This document shows, one piece after another, positions 61,301 through 64,000 of a stretch of 64,000 nucleotides of DNA. The position numbers were made by a program, and so were the translations under genes. Positions within the stretch are counted from its first letter, which is position 1. Each line of letters starts with the position of its first letter. The notes beneath the pieces were generated by a model that was not told the DNA's origin, did no database searches, and worked only from the letters and a program-made list of their open reading frames with translations. This DNA is from Megalonaias nervosa (Eukaryota; Mollusca; Bivalvia; Unionida; Unionidae), in assembly GCA_016617855.1 (NCBI GenBank), contig JAECUM010003301.1, positions 1 through 64,000 on the forward strand, given 5' to 3'.

Positions 61301-63892
61301 TATACCTCACCGTTTGTTTGTACCCCCTACCGATTTCAATAACAGAAATCTTCAATGTGACAAAAAGTGCACAGAACTTAGTCAATTAATTCATTATAAT
61401 TTCTAACCTGACTGTGGCCAGAGTGGCGCTAACGCTGGCATCCTCTGTGCCTTTCATGTTTAACGGAAATTAAATACTAACATAGCACCATATTGCCAAC
61501 ATTATGGGCGAGTCTGTTCTCCTCAGACAACAGAGTGACTTAGTTCATTCTACTCGGTAACTGCCGGATAATTCCATAAATTACCATAATGTTGAGAGTT
61601 TAAAGTTATATCCCTTTGCACACATGAACACAGAAATTACACCATTTGTTAAATCCACATGAGAAGCAAATCTGTAGTAGTCATTCTTTTCCTTTGCTTG
61701 ATTCGACATTGTAAATACTGGAAGCAGAAAACTTGGTATTTTTCTTCTATGTAGATACAGGTGTCGTCGTGTATACACCCGTTCGCTGAAAATGGACTTA
61801 TCCAGGAAATGAAAATGAATGGTGAGCAGGGTCGTCTTGTACACTGAAAATTTCTGTTTGTAATGAAACACTCGGATGATAACAGTGTTAGGGCCCCTGT
61901 ATATAATCAGGTTTGAAATGATAAATCAATAAATGAACTAAGTTTTGTGCATCTTTTATCTCATTTGTGCTTTTTGTTTCTTAAATCAATGGGGGGGGGG
62001 GAAACAAACAAACGGGGAGGTATACTCAGACTAGTATGTGTGTTGTAGTGCTTTATGGCACCTCTTCATAATATTTGCTATATAGTGTCAATCATAAATT
62101 TATTTTTTAAAAAATGCAAAAATAAATTGCACCAAACATTCAGCAAGATATACTCTTCCAACTGAATCTAAACATCAAGTACAGGATAAAATACAGCATG
62201 AAAAAATGTGAAAATTCTATAAAATATATACAAAATAAATCATAAAGGTAACACAAGCAAATTGCTCATAAGATGGTAAAAAATCGTTAGATAAATCAAC
62301 ACAAGTCTCTTGAAGGGACTAACACTTTACGGAGCAAACGAATTACCAGGAATTCAATACAAGACCATTTATACATTTCAACTGCTGGGTGTAAAACATA
62401 ACTCTGTCATTCCTCAGCAACAACGTTTTCATATTAGCTGCTGCAGTAGGCATACTGGATTTCAGATTAGCACCATCAAAGAGATAAGCCAACTCTCCTT
62501 TCGGTGCTTTGTTGTTGCTGACAATCACTGATCAAAGTTGGCAGGGTATAAGACTACAACTGCATGAAAAAATAAGTTGGCTTGACTTTGATGCGGAGTC
62601 AGTTAAGTTTTAAGACTTAACACATGTTTTAGTCTGTAAGAATATGAATACCAACAGCCTCATCTTTTTCCGGTAGAAATTTCTTGCAATTACATTCTAT
62701 ATAGATATAATACATCCAGTTTTAAAACATGGGCTACAGTACAAACCATACAGGTCATGTAATCATTCAGTACAGACTATTTCAGTAACAGGTGTCACTT
62801 TTTAGAATTTGATTACACCGACCTCTAAATGGCAATTATTTACTTTCTTGTGATCCTCATACAGCCACATTCCTTTGGAAGGTCATGATTTACACAACAC
62901 GAGAAATACATACAGCAAACTCAATGTTAAAGTATGTGGACTTTTCTGGACAAGGTCAACCTAATCATGAAAGCTGCTTGTGTTGAAAAAATCTGTAGTA
63001 CCTGATTATCTATATTATAAACTGGAATCCTCTTAACTCAGTTCAGTACCAGACCACCACTGTTCAAGTCCATAGCAATCAACAGTCTGGACTGAATAGA
63101 TTTTGGTTACACTATATAGGTATAAAGTTTTATAATAATAATATTGGAGTAAATGCACCAACATGACCACAATAACATACGCTTTAGTTAATGTTACTGT
63201 GAACAGGTGAATTTAGAAGAAAACCTAGTGTAAATGAGAATCCACTCTTATATTACATCTGATTTTCACAAAACTACGCACTAAATGACATAATAACAAA
63301 GGTATAACAGCACATCTTGTACTGGCAATATCAGCATGATTCTTAAGGAGTAGGTCTGCACAGGTATAATCAGTACAGATTTGGCATGTGCATAATAGCT
63401 TGTCTACCCTTTTTTCTGGATGATACTCTTTATTTATGTCAACATAAATATTCATGCTTTGTCAGAACCAAAATCCAATCTGTATTAACCCATTATGCAT
63501 GGACATGTACAATCACAATACAAGACCATAAGAAAAAATAATTTGTGTTTTTTTTCTGGATGACTGTTCCTGTCTTTCATTGCTGACCCTAGCACATACC
63601 CCATCCCCATCTTGAAAAAAAAATTTAAACAAAAAATAATCCCTGAAATTGATTGTGCATCTAACTGAGCTGGTTTAGCCCAGTATTTGAAATGCTAAGC
63701 ACTAATTGTGCTGGAAGTGGATATCTGTATGATCCACCAAGCCAATGGTAGGATTCCCTTGTTCCTCCCTCTATCCATCACATCTTAGTTCCTCCCTCTA
63801 TCCATCACATCTTAGTAAAGTTTTTAGTTCGAAGTTTTCAGTTTAGAACAAAAATTATAGCTTACCAGCCGTTTCTTGGTCTTTTTCTTCAC
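13266..63892 (-). CDS. GSPT1: eRF3 (peptide chain release factor GTP-binding subunit), 11 internal exons, partial at both ends
   Basis: eRF3 is the cytosolic GTPase that partners eRF1 at stop codons and drives peptide release. Eleven minus-strand exons join in frame into about 392 residues. In order they encode an acidic linker, a [13 protein letters not shown] stretch leading into the P-loop, the [10 protein letters not shown] switch I region, DAPGH (G3), NKMD (G4), SGL (G5), then the start of the first beta-barrel ending in HTGKVFDAQ. The motifs [16 protein letters not shown] and [14 protein letters not shown] are typical of eRF3 and separate it from its relatives HBS1 and EF-1A. The N-terminal region with the start codon lies beyond 64000. 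The final ~100 residues (second barrel, eRF1-binding) were not found left of 13266. Introns measure 3911, 10067, 1125, 2067, 15367, 3258, 2742, 2049, 1557 and 7306 bp, and all are GT-AG. No stop or frameshift interrupts the exons, so the gene looks functional. Confidence 0.96.
14288..14470 (+). mobile_element. tRNA-derived SINE (5' head and core)
   Basis: It begins with a tRNA-like head: GGTGGCTGAGTTGTCTAAGG resembles an A box, followed by CACTTGCTTTTACAGATCAC and a degraded B box (GAGTTAAAGTTTC). A core TCAGTAGCTTCTCATGGGTC then GGGGTCCTCCTCCACGAAAT follows. The same head and core recur at about 55110-55260 and the core at 38690-38900. Confidence 0.7.
14640..14892 (+). mobile_element. SINE 3' portion with CAAACC-type tail
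   Basis: The text GCTACAGTGATGTATCCTCG, GGGCAATGTGCTTTACTCC, TTACTGTGCCATTAAACACC and a CAAACCAAACC tail match, from memory, the 3' end seen in bivalve SINEs. It has no tRNA head of its own, so it is 5' truncated or a separate family from the copy at 14288. Confidence 0.6.
14893..16519. other. Intron stretch, nothing recognised
   Basis: This is part of the 7.3-kb intron between the exons at 13266 and 20644. Only an oligo-C run near 15040 and AT-rich unique sequence are seen. Confidence 0.5.
16520..18200 (+). repeat. Tandem array of the ~145-bp unit with two heads
   Basis: One head at 16529-16640 (GGGACTGATGCTCTACTGGC, CCAGGAATCC, GAAACCATCTCTAATATC) precedes a linker at 17015-17130 shared with 4770-4890. 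A second head at 17333-17470 carries the palindrome GTCCCTCGAAGGGAC. Diverged units follow to about 18200, with TTCAAGATGGCTATTGTGG and ACCAACAAGACATCATAAAA. Confidence 0.88.
18480..20345 (-). pseudogene. DIRS-like retrotransposon, decayed copy 2 (recombinase part), interrupted
   Basis: Reading leftward, a linker with [20 protein letters not shown] lies near 19840. A recombinase N-terminal motif, [19 protein letters not shown], lies near 19630, and then [20 protein letters not shown] is recovered only when the MITE at 18606-19399 is taken out, followed by LPYCRVASL. Stops and shifts break it throughout. The region upstream on this strand (20345-19860) corresponds to the RNase H to linker part ([20 protein letters not shown]). 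It is the same family as the copies at 5600-8180 and 51530-53060. Confidence 0.68.
18606..19399. mobile_element. 794-bp hAT-like MITE inserted in the DIRS recombinase
   Basis: The left end is CAGACCTGCCAACCCCGA and the right end, on the complementary strand, is CAGACCCGCCAACTCTTACG. TCAATG is found on both sides (18600-18605 and 19400-19405). Removing the element and one duplication restores a continuous reading direction through the DIRS recombinase remnant, independent support for the borders. It has no coding sequence. Confidence 0.85.
20644..20745 (-). CDS. GSPT1: eRF3 exon: first beta-barrel domain, part 2
   Basis: This 102-nt phase 0 exon encodes [20 protein letters not shown] then [14 protein letters not shown]. 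The family pattern VEVLGILSDDVETD...APGENLKIRLKGIEEEE is clear. Borders are AG (after TATGTGTC) and GTAAGC. A 7.3-kb intron follows, loaded with DIRS, hAT-like and ~145-bp repeats. Confidence 0.95.
20746..22302. other. eRF3 intron, nothing recognised
   Basis: This 1557-bp intron between two barrel exons is AT-rich. Short A runs are present but no repeat family or RNA gene was recognised. Confidence 0.6.
22303..22383 (-). CDS. GSPT1: eRF3 exon: first beta-barrel domain, part 1
   Basis: This 81-nt phase 0 exon encodes [20 protein letters not shown] then LFLMPNR. It corresponds to DMGTVVLGKLESG in animal eRF3. Borders are AG and GTAAGC. It is too short to stand out as an open frame and rests on family similarity plus exact phase continuity with the exons on either side. 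Confidence 0.94.
22384..24432. other. eRF3 intron, nothing recognised
   Basis: This 2049-bp intron contains no recognised repeat or gene. Confidence 0.6.
24433..24526 (-). CDS. GSPT1: eRF3 exon: G domain to barrel junction
   Basis: This 94-nt exon completes an Arg codon and encodes [20 protein letters not shown] then [11 protein letters not shown]. It matches the family pattern in which the segment after CPWY leads into the first barrel with PIRLPIVDKYKDMG. It ends at a codon boundary with donor GTAAGT. Confidence 0.95.
24640..25615 (+). repeat. Array of the ~145-bp unit with head and hairpin-like tail
   Basis: A head at 24650-24760 (GCTCTACAGGCCAAAAAGAA, TTTCCAGGAATTCAAGACAA, GACCATTCTTCCTTTTAACT) is followed by six or so diverged units. 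The array ends near 25555-25615 with CAGATGACAGACAACAGACA, then GAGCTCTTCTACTCTGTGAC and CAGCCAAGCTAAATG, an imperfect GAGCT...AGCT inverted arrangement. This is the best preserved tail of the family in the window. Confidence 0.88.
25616..27268. repeat. Intron stretch with one 33-bp duplication
   Basis: At about 26073-26138 the segment TTTGCAATTTGTTCTCTTTA followed by CATGAA and its T run occurs twice in tandem. Nothing else was recognised in this part of the intron. Confidence 0.75.
27269..27415 (-). CDS. GSPT1: eRF3 exon: end of the G domain (G5)
   Basis: This 147-nt exon encodes [20 protein letters not shown], then [20 protein letters not shown] and DEKICPWY plus two bases of Arg. SGLNGA corresponds to the G5 SGLTGA motif, and CPWY is the conserved end of this segment in eRF3. 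The donor is GTAATA. The exon closes the GTPase domain before the beta-barrel part. Confidence 0.96.
28276..28301. repeat. (GA)n microsatellite
   Basis: Short GA run of about 26 bp, some 100 bp left of the next ~145-bp array. Confidence 0.95.
28385..30135 (+). repeat. Array of the ~145-bp unit
   Basis: A head at 28389-28550 (GTCCCTCAAAGGATCCAATG, CTCTACTGGATAAAAGGAAT) opens the array. The CACCATTTTCATTTAGG marker then recurs at about 28550, 28692, 28930, 29208, 29349, 29490, 29908 and 30050, giving a spacing close to 141 bp where units are intact. It lies within the 15.4-kb and 3.3-kb introns region, left of the exon at 30674. Confidence 0.9.
30674..30828 (-). CDS. GSPT1: eRF3 exon: NKMD (G4)
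   Basis: This 155-nt exon encodes [20 protein letters not shown], then [20 protein letters not shown] and [11 protein letters not shown] plus two bases of Arg. NKMD is the guanine-specificity motif. The acceptor is a clean AG after CTACTGT. The donor is AG followed by GTTCGT, weak compared with the GTAAG(T/C) donors at most other exons. The phase still fits the next exon exactly (R-YIECRDKL). Confidence 0.96.
31140..32200 (+). repeat. Tandem array of a GTGACCTTGAC-type unit
   Basis: Units of roughly 125-150 bp are marked by TGTGACCTTGACTTTGAAGA, CAGGACCCCAAATGTGG, then CACACTTCTAATGACA and a TAAAGTTTTATCCCTTAA segment (about 31168, 31430, 31586, 31737, 31860, 32015). The motif resembles short repeats that are very common in bivalve genomes. 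Open frames here are read-throughs of the array. Confidence 0.8.
32833..32857. repeat. (GTAG)n microsatellite
   Basis: Six copies of GTAG occur in tandem. Confidence 0.95.
32915..33060 (-). repeat. Dispersed repeat, inverted relative to 63640-63760
   Basis: On the minus strand it reads CATCTAAGTGAGCTGGTTTA then GCCCAGTACTTTTAGTGCTT. The same text occurs on the plus strand near 63655-63705 (CATCTAACTGAGCTGGTTTA, GCCCAGTATTTGAAATGCTA). It may be a tRNA-like SINE head, but boxes A and B are not convincing. Confidence 0.6.
33621..37890. other. Intron stretch, nothing recognised
   Basis: About 4.3 kb of AT-rich intron. It includes a 146-codon open frame on the minus strand (35737-36177) with no recognisable motif, judged to be chance. 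No repeat family was identified with confidence. Confidence 0.45.
37900..38270 (-). pseudogene. Unrecognised possible gene fragment
   Basis: An 86-codon minus-strand frame (38270-38010) has a composition unlike the surrounding AT-rich intron. It contains [36 protein letters not shown] and [11 protein letters not shown]. After a stop, related-looking text ([20 protein letters not shown]) continues to about 37900 in another frame. I do not recognise the family. It could be an old gene or transposon fragment, or a chance frame. Confidence 0.35.
38360..38387. repeat. (GT)n microsatellite
   Basis: Imperfect GT run of about 28 bp. Confidence 0.93.
38690..38900 (-). mobile_element. SINE core, reverse orientation
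   Basis: On the minus strand it reads GCCAGTAGCTTCTCGTGGGT, CGGTGGTTCTTTCCGGGGTT, TTCTTCCTCCACCATTAATA, GCTGAAAAATGACGTTAAGC and a (AAC)n tail at 38692-38712. The core is shared with the copies near 14400 and 55200. Confidence 0.7.
40613..43749 (-). pseudogene. hAT-family transposase (ZNF862-like), broken, with one intron
   Basis: A plausible start, [17 protein letters not shown], is followed by a low-complexity N terminus, then a zinc-finger-like part ([19 protein letters not shown] then RRC), and [16 protein letters not shown], which joins across a GT-AG intron (42166-43116) to [14 protein letters not shown] in frame. Then come [69 protein letters not shown] and the C-terminal dimerisation part with [16 protein letters not shown] and [20 protein letters not shown]. 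At least three frameshifts and several stops break it, so it cannot make transposase. This layout is that of hAT transposases related to animal ZNF862-like proteins. Confidence 0.88.
43873..45561. mobile_element. 1.7-kb TA-flanked element nested in the hAT-like transposon
   Basis: The left end is TACAGTAGTCCCCCTCTTAC and the right end on the other strand is TACAGTGGTCCACCTCTTGA; both are bounded by TA. Ends starting CAGT with a TA target suggest the Tc1/mariner/pogo group. The interior has no transposase and includes diverged repeats of roughly 200 bp with TTGTCACGTGATT and ATCTTGACAATTA text (44555-45110). It lies between the right TIR and the transposase start of the host element. Confidence 0.75.
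46196..46376 (-). CDS. GSPT1: eRF3 exon: switch I and DAPGH (G3)
   Basis: This 181-nt exon encodes [20 protein letters not shown], then [20 protein letters not shown] and [20 protein letters not shown]. It contains the switch I threonine (KGKTV) and the G3 motif DAPGH that coordinates magnesium and GTP. The donor is GTATGT. It is followed by the largest intron in the window, about 15.4 kb, which holds the 5.7-kb hAT-like transposon. Confidence 0.97.
46377..48443. other. eRF3 intron, little recognised
   Basis: This 2067-bp intron has a possible diverged dispersed repeat at about 47160-47440 (ATCAGGATTCGGCTGGTCAC on the minus strand), which I recognise only vaguely. No gene is seen. Confidence 0.4.
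48444..48521 (-). CDS. GSPT1: eRF3 exon: switch I approach
   Basis: This 78-nt exon begins with the last base of the Met codon and encodes [18 protein letters not shown], then KEKNRET and two bases of Trp. It matches the helix after the P-loop in animal eRF3 almost residue for residue. Borders are AG upstream and GTAAGT downstream. The Trp codon is completed in the following exon ([10 protein letters not shown]). Confidence 0.96.
48840..49460 (+). repeat. Tandem array of a GACCTTTGACC-type unit
   Basis: Five units spaced about 130-143 bp apart are marked by AAAATCAATAGACTTCTTTA-like text at about 48873, 49003, 49137, 49280 and 49414, each preceded by a GACC(C/T)TGACCT motif. It lies mostly in the 1125-bp intron between two eRF3 exons. 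A 143-codon frame here is an array read-through. Confidence 0.85.
49647..49680 (-). CDS. GSPT1: eRF3 short exon (34 nt) carrying the P-loop
   Basis: This 34-nt exon encodes [11 protein letters not shown] and two bases of a Met codon, so the GHVDAGKST nucleotide-binding loop is split by an intron inside the Asp codon. Borders are AG upstream and GTAAGT downstream. The GGHI continues into MYLTG in the next exon as in other eRF3 proteins, where the residue is usually Gln rather than His. The exon has no long reading frame of its own and is recognised only through the motif and the phase match on both sides. Confidence 0.95.
49681..51529. repeat. Intron stretch with a (GA)n microsatellite
   Basis: A GA run with a short GT extension lies at about 50917-50959. 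The rest of this part of the 10-kb intron is AT-rich with no recognised gene or repeat family. Confidence 0.7.
51530..53060 (-). pseudogene. DIRS-like retrotransposon, decayed copy 3 (gag and reverse transcriptase)
   Basis: Reading leftward, a gag-like Cys-containing part ([20 protein letters not shown]) lies near 52980. It aligns with the equivalent part of the copy at 8180. A gag middle part with a frame ending in [14 protein letters not shown] lies near 52200, then [18 protein letters not shown] near 51850. Reverse transcriptase follows with [26 protein letters not shown] and [16 protein letters not shown] near 51740-51600, matching the DLSSLN...FKMETL motif of DIRS and Ngaro polymerases. 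It ends about 51530, within the first part of the RT domain. Confidence 0.72.
53061..53849. other. Intron stretch, nothing recognised
   Basis: AT-rich unique-looking sequence lies between the third DIRS fragment and the 2.6-kb repeat. Confidence 0.5.
53850..56492 (-). mobile_element. 2.6-kb dispersed repeat, right copy (inverted, uninterrupted)
   Basis: This is the reverse complement of 582-4238 without the 936-bp insertion. It starts AGGGCTGTTCCAGTAAAACA and ends CACCAAAGAGTCAG. A SINE is embedded at about 55110-55262 (AAGGTGCTTGCTTTTACAGA, GGGGTTCTTCCTCCACC, a C10 run) and a tRNA-like stretch at 54838-54900 (GATGGCCTAGCAGTAAGATT, then GGTTCTATCTCC). It lies in the 10-kb eRF3 intron. The family is unidentified. 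Confidence 0.82.
56493..58259. other. Intron stretch, nothing recognised
   Basis: A plus-strand lysine- and serine-rich frame (57843-58073, 76 codons) shows no motif. No repeat family was recognised. Confidence 0.45.
58260..58755 (-). pseudogene. Unresolved broken reading frame with a good start context
   Basis: An ATG at 58755 in context CAAAATGGCT opens [20 protein letters not shown], then [17 protein letters not shown], and stops after 45-50 codons. A frameshift near 58620 leads into [40 protein letters not shown] and [11 protein letters not shown]; after another shift [20 protein letters not shown] and [20 protein letters not shown] follow to about 58330. It looks like former coding sequence, as composition is less AT-rich and frames hand over near each other. 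I do not recognise the family. Confidence 0.4.
59170..59392 (-). repeat. Partial third copy of the 2.6-kb repeat end
   Basis: On the minus strand it starts AGGGCTGTTCTGGTAAAACA, then ATATATTCCCCCCC and ACTTCTGTTGTGGGTT, a diverged version of the first ~230 bp of the right copy at 53850. Only this end is recognisable. Confidence 0.65.
59748..59954 (-). CDS. GSPT1: eRF3 exon: acidic linker and start of the G domain
   Basis: This 207-nt exon is bounded by AG and GTAAGT. It encodes a strongly acidic run ([17 protein letters not shown]), a basic patch ([16 protein letters not shown]), then [10 protein letters not shown], the first beta strand of the GTPase domain. The last base begins the Asp codon of the P-loop, completed in the next exon. 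The [15 protein letters not shown] block is nearly invariant in eukaryotic eRF3. The neighbouring intron to its left is about 10 kb. Confidence 0.95.
60260..61290 (+). repeat. Array of the ~145-bp unit (diverged)
   Basis: Markers CACTATTTTCATTTAGGACC, AACAACCCCATGCCAATATG, TTTTCATGATGGCTTTAATT and ACCATTTTCATTTAGTACCA recur with spacing near 140-150 bp, broken near 60590-60860 by unrelated sequence. It lies in the intron between the exons at 63866 and 59748 and stops at the border of the 742-bp MITE. Confidence 0.8.
61292..62033. mobile_element. 742-bp MITE with ~110-bp inverted ends and TA target
   Basis: The left end is GTCTGAATATACCTCACCGT and the right end on the other strand is GTCTGAGTATACCTCCCCGT. 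The inverted similarity continues for about 110 bp (TTTGTTTGT, AAATGTGACAAAAAGTGCAC versus AAAGATGCACAAAACTTAGT). TA lies at both borders. The interior (61430-61900) is not palindromic and is less AT-rich. It contains a 42-codon frame starting at 61709 on the minus strand. Confidence 0.78.
62034..63640. repeat. Intron stretch with a short ~145-bp repeat block
   Basis: At 62300-62530 a head (AGTCTCTTGAAGGGACTAAC, GAATTACCAGGAATTCAATA, AAGACCATTTATACATTTCA) and part of one unit (GCTGCTGCAGTAGGCATACT, GGATTTCAGATTAGCACCAT) of the ~145-bp family are present. Nothing was recognised in the remainder. Confidence 0.7.
63761..63814. repeat. 27-bp direct duplication
   Basis: GTTCCTCCCTCTATCCATCA followed by CATCTTA occurs twice in perfect tandem, about 50 bp left of the eRF3 microexon. 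Confidence 0.97.
63866..63892 (-). CDS. GSPT1: eRF3 microexon (27 nt), acidic linker
   Basis: This 27-nt exon is bounded by AG on its upstream side and GTAAGC on its downstream side. It starts with two bases completing a codon and ends with one base (phase 1 introns on both sides), giving EEKDQETA plus the first base of an Asp codon. It joins in frame to [11 protein letters not shown] in the next exon. It lies in the poorly conserved charged linker before the G domain, so family similarity gives little support. The evidence is the splice borders, matching phase and acidic composition. It is the first exon visible in the window in transcription order. Confidence 0.72.
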
Positions 63893-64000
63893 CTGCAAAC
63901 AATACAAGATTTGCACTTTCTTCAATGACAGCAATACATACATATATGGTACATTTTTAATTTGACCTTTAATTAGAAGCCAAAAACTAGTTAGCCACTG

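Overview
The window looks like AT-rich nuclear DNA from a lophotrochozoan animal, most likely a bivalve mollusc. Coding sequence appears only as short islands with GT/AG splice borders and spliced phases, separated by introns of 1 to 15 kb. The repeats point to molluscs: tRNA-derived SINEs with a tail like that of known bivalve SINEs, tandem arrays of a GACCTTGAC-type unit, a DIRS-like retrotransposon and several hAT-like elements. The species cannot be named from this sequence.

The one gene I can support runs on the minus strand across almost the whole window. It encodes eRF3 (GSPT1), the translation termination GTPase. Eleven internal exons (63866-63892, 59748-59954, 49647-49680, 48444-48521, 46196-46376, 30674-30828, 27269-27415, 24433-24526, 22303-22383, 20644-20745, 13266-13337) join in frame into about 392 residues. 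They cover the end of the acidic N-terminal linker, the full G domain (all five G motifs) and the start of the first beta-barrel domain. The start codon lies beyond 64000, and the last part (about 100 residues in relatives) lies left of 13266 and probably outside the window. Exons total 1178 nt, under 2% of the window.

The rest is intron or flank filled with nested transposable elements. From left to right: a 2.6-kb repeat (582-4238) split by a 936-bp insertion, with an inverted partner at 53850-56492; a decayed DIRS-like element (5600-8180); a long array of a ~145-bp unit (8400-10320); a 1.3-kb hAT-like element (10889-12201); SINEs near 14.3-14.9 kb; another ~145-bp array (16520-18200); a second DIRS fragment (18480-20345) cut by a 794-bp hAT-like MITE (18606-19399); further ~145-bp arrays (24640-25615, 28385-30135); two other tandem-array families (31140-33620); a 5.7-kb hAT-like transposon (40036-45756) with a broken, intron-bearing transposase gene and its own nested 1.7-kb TA-flanked element; a GACCTTGAC-type array (48840-49460); a third DIRS fragment (51530-53060); the inverted 2.6-kb repeat; an unresolved broken reading frame (58260-58755); more ~145-bp repeats; and a 742-bp palindromic MITE (61292-62033).

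No second intact gene, rRNA, functional tRNA or CRISPR array was found. The main new structural points are the nested insertion history, three hAT-like elements that all show 6-bp rather than 8-bp target duplications, the large inverted repeat around ten of the eleven exons, and seven dispersed arrays of one ~145-bp unit inside and around a housekeeping gene.
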